From an uncultured Pseudomonadota bacterium (GTDB lineage Bacteria > Pseudomonadota > Alphaproteobacteria > RF32 > CAG-239): a stretch of 64,000 nucleotides of DNA. The position numbers were made by a program, and so were the translations under genes. The stretch's first letter is position 1. Every line of letters begins with the position of its first letter. The notes beneath the pieces are model-generated. The model was not told the DNA's origin. It saw only the letters and a list, made by a program, of their open reading frames with translations, and did not search any database. Positions 35,920 through 43,885 of this stretch are shown here, piece after piece. The stretch spans positions 1-64,000 of the forward strand of contig CACWSG010000008.1 of assembly GCA_902763535.1 (NCBI GenBank), in the 5' to 3' direction.

Positions 35920-36957
35920 CTAGCCGTTATTGGTTGCGTCACCTTCGCTTGAAGAATCATTATCATTTGATGCTGAACCCTCAGATGAAGCTGCGGGAAC
36001 ATTTATCAAAACACCTTGCAAAGCGGCATTTGACATGGTCATATTGCCGGCCCAACCGATAATGCGATACATTGCATCTTGGTTGACGGCAACACGGCTG
36101 CCATCAATAACTTTCATATTGCGGTCTTTATGAGGACGCAAAAAGAGGTAGTCTGTGTTTAAGAAATACATATGATTTTCCGGACAATAACCACCCTGTC
36201 CGCCATCAAACACCACATCAGCACCCTTAAAGCGCAAGTTATTAAATCCGGAATCAGCCAAATTGGGATTCAAGAAACGTTGACCATCCTGCAAAGCTGC
36301 TTCAAAGGTTGAGTAAAATGTGTTGTCGGCAACAATCAAATCAGGTTTGTCATGACCGCGTGAACAAGCCATGTAAAGGTTGTTCATTTTTTCCAAAATA
36401 TTATCTTTGGAAACAGCATTGACACTCAAAGACTGGTTGCGCCAAAACTCATTGCCGGAAGTAGCACGATTGATGTTACCAACGGTACCGGTGGTCGGAT
36501 CATCAGCAACCAACAATCTCAATCCGCCGATTGACTTGCCGCTGGATGCTGTGCCGTCGCCGTACATGGCATAAGCCAACTGGTTGGCCATACTTTTTTC
36601 AGCATTGTTAATGCGTTTTAGCAACAAGTCCATAACTTGAGCATGACTTGAGTTTTTCAACAAATCTTCACCGGAAATAGCTACCGGAACAGCTGCCAAC
36701 TTGATGGCATATTCGGCAGCAGTGAACAATTGTTTGGGAGTGTAATTGATGGTATCATAACCGGAATACCAAACAACATCACCTTCACCATATTCCAATT
36801 CCTCCAAAATTTTGGAGCCGCCCAAAATCGGACGAACATTGTTTTTTTCCTGCAACTTGCGCAAAAGGGCGTTGTTTTTCGACATATTATCGGCCATTTT
36901 GGCAGTGCGGGATTCCAATGTCATGGTAAATACATCATTATAATTTGCATTAGGCAT
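35920..36957 (-). CDS. major capsid protein
   Basis: 345 aa from the ATG at 36957 (AAAGGA 9 bases upstream). The N-terminal MPNANYNDVFTMTLESRTA, the central DKPDLIVADNTFYSTFEAAL and IGGLRLLVADDPT, and the beta-rich end (MYRIIGWAGNMTMSNAALQG) fit the HK97-fold coat family found in SU10/P22-related alphaproteobacterial phages. The tail is Ser/Glu/Asp-rich. The scaffold gene lies directly upstream. Confidence 0.88.
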   Translation of the reverse strand: MPNANYNDVFTMTLESRTAKMADNMSKNNALLRKLQEKNNVRPILGGSKILEELEYGEGDVVWYSGYDTINYTPKQLFTAAEYAIKLAAVPVAISGEDLLKNSSHAQVMDLLLKRINNAEKSMANQLAYAMYGDGTASSGKSIGGLRLLVADDPTTGTVGNINRATSGNEFWRNQSLSVNAVSKDNILEKMNNLYMACSRGHDKPDLIVADNTFYSTFEAALQDGQRFLNPNLADSGFNNLRFKGADVVFDGGQGGYCPENHMYFLNTDYLFLRPHKDRNMKVIDGSRVAVNQDAMYRIIGWAGNMTMSNAALQGVLINVPAASSEGSASNDNDSSSEGDATNNG

Positions 36958-36996
36958 ATTTATTTTTCCTTTCAAAAAAAATTAAAAACAATAAAA

Positions 36997-37773
36997 TTAA
37001 TCATCAATAAAGCCAAACTCGGCAAATCGATGTTCCAGTTCCTCACGCAGGCTCATGTTTTTGTAGTCAGGTTCGGCTTTGTCCGAAACGGCAAAAGACG
37101 CATCCTTGGCTTTCTGAGCTTCTTTGGTTTTGTTTTGCAGACTGGAATCAATATTGCGAGCAATCATTTTGGCTCTAGTGTTTTTGTTTAGCCAAACTGC
37201 CATATCATAAGCTTCTTCAAGACTGGCTGCCGATCGGTTTGCAAGGAGCTGATACATATCCTGAACCACATCTTGATAAAACGGATGTTTCGGCTGTCCG
37301 GCATCATCGCGGCTGTCAGCAAAATCTTGAATCTGCTTTTCGATAATTTTGGTTGACCAAATGTTGTAAGATGGCTGACCTTGGTTGTTTGCAGTGGCAA
37401 CGGGCATTCCGACACCATAACTATCGGCCAACATCTTGATGGTGGCTTGCGGAGATGTGCGCAGCTGTTTTTCAACATCAACCAGCTTGTGCAACCAATC
37501 TTCCTGTGAAGCAACACCATATTTGCGCAACTCAGCCTCAATGGCGGCATAAGTATTCTCCAACCATTTGTACATGGCTATTTGAGAGCGCAAGTTACCA
37601 AATCCTTTGTCTATTTCTGCTTCACGCGCGCAAAGATAACGACGCCAATTCAGCGGCAATTCGGCAAAAGTTTCGGCAATCTCTTTGTCATACCCCGAAG
37701 GAGGTACTAAAAAATCCCCTTTGTCGTCAGACATCGGGGATTGATTTTCTGGTTCTAAATTATCTTTAGTCAT
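36997..37773 (-). CDS. phage scaffolding protein
   Basis: 258 aa from the ATG at 37773; the frame is open further upstream, but that part overlaps the 76-aa gene. The sequence is acidic and helical with FAELPLNWRRYLCAREAEID, a common start of scaffold-like proteins, and a charged helical end EELEHRFAEFG. Located between portal and coat. Scaffold proteins direct coat assembly and are released before packaging. Confidence 0.78.
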   Translation of the reverse strand: MTKDNLEPENQSPMSDDKGDFLVPPSGYDKEIAETFAELPLNWRRYLCAREAEIDKGFGNLRSQIAMYKWLENTYAAIEAELRKYGVASQEDWLHKLVDVEKQLRTSPQATIKMLADSYGVGMPVATANNQGQPSYNIWSTKIIEKQIQDFADSRDDAGQPKHPFYQDVVQDMYQLLANRSAASLEEAYDMAVWLNKNTRAKMIARNIDSSLQNKTKEAQKAKDASFAVSDKAEPDYKNMSLREELEHRFAEFGFIDD

Positions 37774-37996
37774 TCCATATCCTTTTTTTGTATTGTTGAA
37801 GTAAATCAACGAAAATTTCTTCGCGTTGATGTTTTTCTTGAAGCATTCGAACATTCTGCAAATATTCATCAGAATAGTCAGATGCTGCGGCCAAATCATT
37901 GGCCTTCAGGAAGCAATCGATATCCGCAACAGATGAGGCGATGCTTCCATCCGGAAGGACTACTTCCTCCGAAAAATTTTTTGAAAAATAGGTCAT
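37766..37996 (-). CDS. small phage protein between portal and scaffold
   Basis: 76 aa, acidic in the first half, helical at the end (MLQEKHQREEIFVDLLQQYKKRIW). ATGA overlap with the portal stop and eight-base overlap with the scaffold start show it is translated in the operon. Not recognised; it might be a scaffold cofactor. Confidence 0.65.
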   Translation of the reverse strand: MTYFSKNFSEEVVLPDGSIASSVADIDCFLKANDLAAASDYSDEYLQNVRMLQEKHQREEIFVDLLQQYKKRIWND

Positions 37997-39768
37997 TGGT
38001 TGTTACTCGATTTGATATTTTTATTTTGATATTTGAGCAATAACTCCATACGCTTGATGTCGTTTTGCTCTTTTTTCAGTGATATTTCGGCTAAATCTTT
38101 TTGTTTTTGCGACTGCACTAATTGCTGTTGCAAATTAAATTCAGACTGCGGTGCATCAGGCTGATTAAACTCCTCGGCAATTTTATCAAAACAATGTTCC
38201 AATACACTGTCATATTGACGAGCATTGGGAAGAATTGCCACCAAAGAGGAAATCATTTGACGATACAAATCCAACAAAAGCGGTTGTTTGCTGACAACAT
38301 CAAATGCCTGACTTATCAAAGTATGGATTGAATTAATTGCCATATTATTATTTTGCAAAGTTTGTTCTTCCGAGCCGGCAGTCTCACTGTCAACTCCCAA
38401 AATCATACCGCGCAAACGATCTTGTTTCAGCATTTCTACTGCGGCAATTGCCTCAGAAGTAGTGCGTTCATCAATCGGCAAAAATGACAATAATTTATCT
38501 TTAGAAAAATGTTCGCAAATAATTTCTGCTTTGATTTTAAAAATCTCAGCAATGAATCGCTGCATATCATTCTGACGATCTTGGTTGCGCAATGTGCCGA
38601 AATTAGTCTTTTTAACAACTGCGGTTGCTGTTTCATTAGAATTGGAAGAGCCACGCATTATATCGGAAACTCCGGTTATTTCATAAATGGCATTCACCAA
38701 ATCCTGCCGTCTTAGAGCTAATGCTTGCAGGGCATTTATGTACTGTTCTATCGGCATAAAATCGACAATATTTTTGATTCCGCCGGCTGATTTGAGACGA
38801 TCAAAATCAGAAACGCTAACCAAAGTTACTTCTTTATTTAAGATTGAAGCTAACTCAGGAAATGCATTATCATAACAACCGGATACTTTGATTGCTTTCA
38901 TAGTTTTTTCCATACGCGATGTAACGCCGTCAAGCTCATCAAGAAGCGGTTTTATTTGAATATAATCCGGAACCGGAATAATGCTGTCGTTAGTTGTGGT
39001 AGCAAATATCGGTTTCGGTATCGGATAAAAATTATCCAACGACAGTCCGCCCTCTACAACTTTTAGAAAATGATTGGGAAAGTGACGGCTCAAAAACAAG
39101 ACGCGTTTTGATGACTTATCCCATACCTCATATACCTCAATTGTTTTGGAAGAAGATTGGGCATCGGCAAAATATCCTTTGGCAATATTTTCACCAAAAG
39201 CAGCTATTGCCGATGCAAAAGTCATATATTGTCTGATGGCAAACCATGTACAATCTTCCCAAATGCCGACTTTTTCCGAATCAGCAATAAAATTAAGCGG
39301 ATCGAGATATTCCGTTCTGACCTGCTCATCAATTTTGATTTCAACAGGTTCTTGCGATTGATTGTTAACCAGTCCGAAACGCGGACGATAACGTTCGATT
39401 ACCATACCGGAACCGGCCAATAAAAAATCATTGCGGGCATATTTTATCACACTGTCAAAATCAAATTGTTCTAAATCCCAAAGCAAGGCACGCTCTAAAA
39501 TCATACAAGCATAATTCTGCGACTTGTCAGATGATTTTTCTTTGCGAGCAATATATGGTTTGGGTTGTTTGAAATATAAAAACGGTTTTAAGGTTTCAAT
39601 TGAAGACCAAAAAATATTTTGTTTATCATTCTTGATGTCGCCGCGATAATACTGGCGAATTTTTTTGATTGTCTCATGATAATCATGATAATGTTGCTCG
39701 GCTTTGGCAATTTTGGCCAGCCAATTTTTAACCTCATTTTCTTCTTTATATTCTAAATTATCATTCAT
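37993..39768 (-). CDS. portal protein
   Basis: 591 aa from the ATG at 39768 (AGGAG 9 bases upstream). Features of P22-type portals are YYRGDIKNDKQNIFWSSIET, KPFLYFKQPKPYIARKEK, IPVPDYIQIKPLLDELDG, the long helix region, and ITGVSDIMRGSSNSNETAT. A C-terminal Gln/Lys-rich helix (barrel-like) follows. The start overlaps the GroES-like gene by eight bases. Confidence 0.88.
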   Translation of the reverse strand: MNDNLEYKEENEVKNWLAKIAKAEQHYHDYHETIKKIRQYYRGDIKNDKQNIFWSSIETLKPFLYFKQPKPYIARKEKSSDKSQNYACMILERALLWDLEQFDFDSVIKYARNDFLLAGSGMVIERYRPRFGLVNNQSQEPVEIKIDEQVRTEYLDPLNFIADSEKVGIWEDCTWFAIRQYMTFASAIAAFGENIAKGYFADAQSSSKTIEVYEVWDKSSKRVLFLSRHFPNHFLKVVEGGLSLDNFYPIPKPIFATTTNDSIIPVPDYIQIKPLLDELDGVTSRMEKTMKAIKVSGCYDNAFPELASILNKEVTLVSVSDFDRLKSAGGIKNIVDFMPIEQYINALQALALRRQDLVNAIYEITGVSDIMRGSSNSNETATAVVKKTNFGTLRNQDRQNDMQRFIAEIFKIKAEIICEHFSKDKLLSFLPIDERTTSEAIAAVEMLKQDRLRGMILGVDSETAGSEEQTLQNNNMAINSIHTLISQAFDVVSKQPLLLDLYRQMISSLVAILPNARQYDSVLEHCFDKIAEEFNQPDAPQSEFNLQQQLVQSQKQKDLAEISLKKEQNDIKRMELLLKYQNKNIKSSNNQ

Positions 39769-40009
39769 TTTCAAATACTCCTAAAATTGAATTTTCTCTT
39801 AAAACGACCACATCTTTTTGGTGAGAAGGCAACTCATCAAAAACATGGAACAAAATTTTGTCGCCCGGTTTTACCGAATTTACTCTTTCACCAACGCTCT
39901 CAACCCAACCGATGACACGAGGGTTTTGCGGGCTGTCAATAATCAGATGAGAGTTTTTTTCCTGTGGTTCAAGCCGAACAAAAATACGGTCGGCAATAGC
40001 TTTAATCAT
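39761..40009 (-). CDS. phage-encoded GroES-like co-chaperonin
   Basis: 82 aa. The alignment with GroES is visible across the length: IKAIADRIFVRLEPQEK at the start, VIGWVESVGERVNSVKPGDK in the middle, and VVVLRENSILGVFENE at the end. The mobile loop region (NSHLIIDSPQNP) is altered compared with the host GGIVLP type. T4 gp31 and relatives replace GroES to fold the phage coat protein; the place directly before portal, scaffold and coat supports that here. Confidence 0.85.
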   Translation of the reverse strand: MIKAIADRIFVRLEPQEKNSHLIIDSPQNPRVIGWVESVGERVNSVKPGDKILFHVFDELPSHQKDVVVLRENSILGVFENE

Positions 40010-40037
40010 GGTTATATCCTTTCTTTTTACAGATATG

Positions 40038-40071
40038 AAAAAAGCGCATCTCTAAAAACAAGAAGCGCTTT
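40038..40071 (-). terminator. terminator after the large terminase gene
   Basis: Minus-strand stem AAAGCGC/GCGCTTT (40065-40071 and 40041-40047) followed by T6. It separates the packaging genes from the GroES-portal-coat operon, so the latter needs its own promoter or antitermination. Confidence 0.65.
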
Positions 40072-40077
40072 AAAGTT

Positions 40078-41388
40078 TTACCATTTTCCGTTGTTGCAAT
40101 CGGAAAACAAAGATTCAATACTATCCGGAGGACGCGGCGGAGATTGCTCGACGACCGGTTCGGCAAAGGTCAACACAAAAGCATCGGCCAAGTCAGGTGA
40201 TCTACCCAAACGCTTTTTTACTTCGTCTTTGCTTTCCAACAAAAGACGACCTTTACTGTCATAAGATTTGTTGACTGAACATAATTCATCTAACAATTTT
40301 TCATCTTTAGGCAATTGGACCGCCAAATCCGATGACAACCAGTCTCGAGCATTATCCCACATTTCAGCACGACGATTATAATAACGATCATCAGCAATTG
40401 CTTTTGAACCGAAATTGATTGCTCTTATCAAACGGCGATGTCCGCGCGATACCAAAATGTCATACACTCCGGCACCAACCCCTCCGGCATCAAGAAAAAT
40501 TTTTGCCGGTCGATAGTCGCGGATAATACTTTGACAATAATCGGCAATGCTCACAACATCATAATGCTCTAAAGTTATAAACTTGTGACAACAACGCCCT
40601 TGCCGCAAACAAAATACCGTACGATCATCCCCGAAACGGGCAATATCAAGACCGACTATCAAAGGTGAATGCGAAATAATGTTTTTAGGCTCAAAAGCCG
40701 CACGCACTATCGATGGTGAAATTAATTTGTTGTTGCCGGACTTAACCGGTTGACCAAGCCAAATATGCAGATAGTCATCGTAATTTTGCTTTTGGCATTG
40801 TTCTGCCTGCAATTTCAATTCTTGCGGACAGAAGGGATTATCATAATAATTGACTTTTACTACCAAAGTTCGCTCGTCAGGGTGAGCCGCCAAAAGCTGC
40901 CACAAAGGATCGTTTTCTTCTTCACGATTCATCGAAATCCAAATTTCCGAACCGTCTTTGCGAATGGTCGGCGCCAAAATATCCCATGACTTTTTGGAAA
41001 TACTTTGCCCTTCTTCAATCCATGCAATATCAACTCCTTCCAAAGATTTTATTTTTTGAATATCCGAATCTCGCAAACCCTTAAAAATAAATTCAGTACC
41101 GGTAATGCGATTGATAATTTTGTTTTCTTTAATTGCATAATCTTTGAGGTGATAAAATGCTATGCGTTCGCAAAGCAGACGATAAACCGAATCTTTTATG
41201 CTGTCTTGAACCTCCCTCAGACAGGCTATGAGCAGTTTTTGCATACGCCCCTTTATCAAAAGGCTGTCGGCAAAGGCATAAGATTTGCCGCCACCGCGTC
41301 CACCATAATAAAATTTTATGCGATAGTCTGATGTCAACAACGGAGCAAAAACCTCGGCAATACTTGCAGTTATGGTATCATTCTTCAT
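40078..41388 (-). CDS. terminase large subunit (PBSX-type)
   Basis: 436 aa from the ATG at 41388 (AAGGA 10 bases upstream). The ATPase has Walker A YYGGRGGGKS and Walker B VDIAWIEEGQ; the RNase H-like nuclease has GLDIARFGDDRT, FLDAGGVGAG and SPDLADAFVLTF with the acidic metal ligands. The motor packages DNA through the portal. Complete, with all catalytic residues, so packaging ability seems intact. Confidence 0.94.
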   Translation of the reverse strand: MKNDTITASIAEVFAPLLTSDYRIKFYYGGRGGGKSYAFADSLLIKGRMQKLLIACLREVQDSIKDSVYRLLCERIAFYHLKDYAIKENKIINRITGTEFIFKGLRDSDIQKIKSLEGVDIAWIEEGQSISKKSWDILAPTIRKDGSEIWISMNREEENDPLWQLLAAHPDERTLVVKVNYYDNPFCPQELKLQAEQCQKQNYDDYLHIWLGQPVKSGNNKLISPSIVRAAFEPKNIISHSPLIVGLDIARFGDDRTVFCLRQGRCCHKFITLEHYDVVSIADYCQSIIRDYRPAKIFLDAGGVGAGVYDILVSRGHRRLIRAINFGSKAIADDRYYNRRAEMWDNARDWLSSDLAVQLPKDEKLLDELCSVNKSYDSKGRLLLESKDEVKKRLGRSPDLADAFVLTFAEPVVEQSPPRPPDSIESLFSDCNNGKW

Positions 41389-41401
41389 TTTTAGATTTTC
41401 C

Positions 41402-41806
41402 TTATTTGGCAACAAACTCAACTAAAATTTTTTTCAACTCATCATTCAGGGATGCATCGGAACTTTCTTGCCACTGCGCCGGAAAATTATTCTTCAATAT
41501 AAAATCGGCTTTGTGCAAACGCACACACTGGTCAACCAGATAAGCCTCACATTTTTTCTTGGCACGGCGAATAAGCTCGGCAAACTCAGGGCGTTGCTGA
41601 TAAGATTCCAAATCATCTTGGGATATGCCCAAATAATCACAAAGACCGGTAAGATGGAGCGGTGCTTGCTCAGCAACTTCCACAATCTCGCCTTTTTTGG
41701 TACTGAATACTTCAGTCTTGTAATTAGCTCGTTCATTGAAATATTGTTCAATTTTGCGTTCCATATCAGATACGCACGAGTAAGTAACCGGAGAAGCCAA
41801 GCCCAT
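41402..41806 (-). CDS. terminase small subunit
   Basis: 134 aa from the ATG at 41806 with AAGGA upstream; a GTG at 41878 would add 24 residues of poor quality. The protein has MERKIEQYFNE, LTGLCDYLGISQDDLESYQQ and FAELIRRAKKKCEAYLVDQC, a helix-turn-helix arrangement like gp3-type DNA-packaging proteins. It recognises the packaging start site. It lies 13 bp before the large subunit. Confidence 0.82.
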   Translation of the reverse strand: MGLASPVTYSCVSDMERKIEQYFNERANYKTEVFSTKKGEIVEVAEQAPLHLTGLCDYLGISQDDLESYQQRPEFAELIRRAKKKCEAYLVDQCVRLHKADFILKNNFPAQWQESSDASLNDELKKILVEFVAK

Positions 41807-41949
41807 CGGTGAAATTCCTTTGCTTAAAAAATGGAGAGTAGAGATAAAAAAAGGTGAGGAAGTTTTTTCTTGACCCACTTTCTCACCATACTGATATTTA
41901 TTGCACCAGCCGACGGCAAAGTCAATAGATGCAAATTAAAAAAATTTTT

Positions 41950-42093
41950 CTACCACCACATAAAAATTCTGCCAATGATAGGAATTTCAAGGGCTATGCT
42001 AAAAATTATATGTGTGGATAAATATCCGCATCGAATCATATTTATCAGGTTCAAAAATAAAAAAAGTAAAACATAAAATTGAATAAAATCCAT
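41950..42093 (-). CDS. possible 47-aa membrane protein
   Basis: Frame from the ATG at 42093 to TAG at 41950, beginning MDFIQFYVLLFLFLNLINMI and ending GRIFMWW. AAGGA lies 8 bases before the ATG, the main support for it. Two hydrophobic segments are separated by a short polar turn. It lies in the 365-bp gap between terminase and the DUF6456-like gene; nothing else is seen in that gap. Chance cannot be excluded. Confidence 0.45.
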   Translation of the reverse strand: MDFIQFYVLLFLFLNLINMIRCGYLSTHIIFSIALEIPIIGRIFMWW

Positions 42094-42171
42094 TGGTTAG
42101 TCCTTTCTTATAGCAATTAAAAAGTTATATATTATAAAAAAATCCATTTGTAAAGTATTATTTACTATTTT

Positions 42172-42639
42172 TTATTTATTATCAATTTTTAGTTGTAATA
42201 ATCGATCAAGACCACGACATAAATCGATTCGGTATAGGTAATTAAGATAAGCCTGTTGGCGTTCACTCAAGTCTTGCGATATGACCGGTAATTTTTCTTC
42301 CAAACAAATACAACGAACAATTCCCCAAAATTCAGCAGGAACAGCTCGCAAGCACTGACGATAGTAATTAACAGCATCGCTGTATAAGTGCGATTCTAAT
42401 GAAATTGAGCTGTCTATTTTGTTGTTAAAAATATAACCGGAATGAAGATTAGCTCTTTTGATGATTTGATAGTTATACATAAGCTTTAAGGCAACTTGCA
42501 AACGAGATTTACTGTCGAATCGGGATCGTCGATATTCAAGCCAACCTTTTTCATAAAGTTGCTCAATTAATGTTTTATGCGGATTAATTTGGATATTAGT
42601 TTTGGATAATTTATTGTTATTTTTTTGTTGTTTTATCAT
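42172..42639 (-). CDS. phage regulatory protein, DUF6456-like
   Basis: 155 aa from the ATG at 42639, which has GGAGGGAG upstream. The C-terminal half (DAVNYYRQCLRAVPAEFWGI, then IDLCRGLDRLLQL) fits the DUF6456 pattern seen in alphaproteobacterial phage regulators, with a final HTH-like part. It is first in the leftward direction from the repressor, so it occupies the place of an early or antitermination gene. The binding target is unknown. Confidence 0.55.
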   Translation of the reverse strand: MIKQQKNNNKLSKTNIQINPHKTLIEQLYEKGWLEYRRSRFDSKSRLQVALKLMYNYQIIKRANLHSGYIFNNKIDSSISLESHLYSDAVNYYRQCLRAVPAEFWGIVRCICLEEKLPVISQDLSERQQAYLNYLYRIDLCRGLDRLLQLKIDNK

Positions 42640-42664
42640 TAGCGCTCCCTCCATCTTGTAAATA

Positions 42665-42745
42665 TATTGTATTATTACAATACAGCAAATAAAATCGTCA
42701 ATAAATAATTTGCAAAATGTGAAAACTTGTTTACAAAATTGTAAA
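42665..42745. promoter_or_regulatory. repressor operator region
   Basis: Two palindromes between divergent genes: TATTGTA-TTAT-TACAATA (42665-42682) and TTTACAA-AA-TTGTAAA (42730-42745), and a further half site near 42752. The shared half site is TTGTA. A similar set occurs at 43542-43571. They are natural binding sites for the repressor encoded just to the right. Confidence 0.65.
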
Positions 42746-42784
42746 ATACCAATACAATTACCAAAAATTTACATGGAGGAACTT

Positions 42785-43486
42785 ATGACCGATAGGCAAC
42801 AAGATGTTCGCGATTTTTTGGACAAGGCTGTAAGAGACAAAGGTTTCAGCCTAAACTCTTTATCATTACAATTAGGCAAAAACCCCACTTATTTATTTCA
42901 CTTTATTAAAAGACACTCTCCGCGCCGTCTTGACGAACAAACAAGAAAAAAGCTGGCTCAGATTTTGGAAGTTTCTGAACAGAAGTTATGTGATTATCCG
43001 ATTGCCGGCGGGCTTATACAAGATAAACTCAGCACTCTTTCCGGACTGCTGGGAATCGGAAAAAATAAATCTGATATGATTGAAATTGATGTTTTGGATA
43101 TGAATGGCATTAAAAAAGGTGAATTTAGCGAAATTATGAGCAATGTAATAGGTTTTCAAGCTTTATCACCGGAAATGATAAAATACTATGGATTTAACAA
43201 TGTTGATGATATAAAAATTATCAGAAATAACGGAGATGCCATGGCGCCGACCATAAACAGTGATGATTTATTATGGTTGGATATTTCCTATAAAAAGCCG
43301 ACAGCTGACGGAATTTATTTAATCAGCACCAACCAAAATGTATTGTTACGGCGAATCCAAATAAATCCCTTTGACAACTCTTTAGATTTGAGCGCTGACA
43401 ATAAATCTTATAAATCATTTACAATAACGGCAAATGAACCGCTGAACATCTGCGGGAAAGTAATTATGATAACTCATAAAATGTAA
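42785..43486 (+). CDS. phage CI/LexA-like repressor with S24-type domain, apparently non-cleavable
   Basis: 233 aa from the ATG at 42785, with GGAGGA four bases upstream. The N-terminal HTH (about 20-68) has FSLNSLSLQLGKNPTYLFHF. The C-terminal S24-like domain has NNGDAMAPTINSDDLLWLD, where the catalytic serine of GDSM is Ala152, and LLRRIQ, where the catalytic lysine of VKRL is Arg189. Both residues of the Ser-Lys dyad are therefore missing, so RecA-stimulated self-cleavage should not occur. The fold can still dimerise. The flanking palindromes are likely operators. Confidence 0.85.
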   Translation: MTDRQQDVRDFLDKAVRDKGFSLNSLSLQLGKNPTYLFHFIKRHSPRRLDEQTRKKLAQILEVSEQKLCDYPIAGGLIQDKLSTLSGLLGIGKNKSDMIEIDVLDMNGIKKGEFSEIMSNVIGFQALSPEMIKYYGFNNVDDIKIIRNNGDAMAPTINSDDLLWLDISYKKPTADGIYLISTNQNVLLRRIQINPFDNSLDLSADNKSYKSFTITANEPLNICGKVIMITHKM

Positions 43487-43541
43487 TTTTATAATAACTT
43501 ATCCACAATTAATAATTTTGGATTGTGTGTACTTACTTTTT

Positions 43542-43571
43542 TATTGTAAATTTTATTGTATAAAAACAATA
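43542..43571. promoter_or_regulatory. second operator cluster, before the 86-aa gene
   Basis: TATTGTA at 43542-43548 and an inverted pair TATTGT-ATAAAA-ACAATA at 43554-43571. The half site matches those left of the repressor gene, so the 86-aa gene is probably under the same control. Confidence 0.55.
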
Positions 43572-43581
43572 AGAGGTAAAT

Positions 43582-43842
43582 ATGACACAGCAACAGATAA
43601 ATTCTATATTAAATGCTTTGTTTTGGGATTTTGAACAAAATAAATTTATAAATGACGGAGTTTGGCCTTATAAAGTAAATTTGATATTTGCTTTTGCAGA
43701 TTATATCGAAACATTAAAAGAGGAAGATGTTATCCCTTTTGTCAGTGAAGACATCTTTTTGGATGTTGACCTAATCAAACAAAAAGCTCAACAAGGCATC
43801 AATTTATGGCTCAATGAAAACATGAAAACATTGATGATATAA
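43582..43842 (+). CDS. unknown 86-aa protein under repressor-type operators
   Basis: Acidic small protein (MTQQQINSILNALFWDFEQN at the start), no membrane segment, no HTH seen. AGAGG lies five bases before the ATG. Operator-like palindromes overlap its promoter region, so it is likely the last phage gene on this side. It is the only rightward phage gene besides the repressor. It could be a lysogenic accessory gene or an early regulator. Confidence 0.65.
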   Translation: MTQQQINSILNALFWDFEQNKFINDGVWPYKVNLIFAFADYIETLKEEDVIPFVSEDIFLDVDLIKQKAQQGINLWLNENMKTLMI

Positions 43843-43872
43843 AAAAACGCACCGCAGTTTGAGCCACGGTGC
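43841..43872 (-). terminator. terminator at the prophage's right end
   Basis: Stem GCACCG/CGGTGC (43849-43854 and 43867-43872) with T7 on the minus strand. It ends the leftward transcript of the exported protein gene and marks the switch back to host genes. Confidence 0.7.
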
Positions 43873-43885
43873 ATTCTAAAGATGC

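Larger units (their letters stand above)
21898..43842. mobile_element. prophage, probably P22-like short-tailed, without integrase or replication genes
   Basis: About 22 kb of phage genes, nearly all on the minus strand: packaging, head, adaptor, fibres, lysis and an accessory cassette array, controlled by a repressor on the plus strand. There is no tape measure, sheath or long-tail gene. I could not find an integrase, recombinase, replication initiator or matching attachment sites. The ends given are the outermost phage-like frames; the true ends could lie a few hundred bases either way, and the 106-aa paralogues could belong to it. It may be defective, domesticated or dependent on helper functions. 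Confidence 0.8.

Noticed and set aside
41870-42076. 68-codon plus-strand frame between terminase and the DUF6456-like gene
   Set aside because: No ribosome site and no plausible partner; the minus-strand 47-codon frame at the same place has a good one.
21898-43872. Search for attL/attR repeats at the prophage ends
   Set aside because: I compared the sequence near 21.9 kb with that near 43.85 kb and saw no convincing common core; the terminators on the two sides are different.
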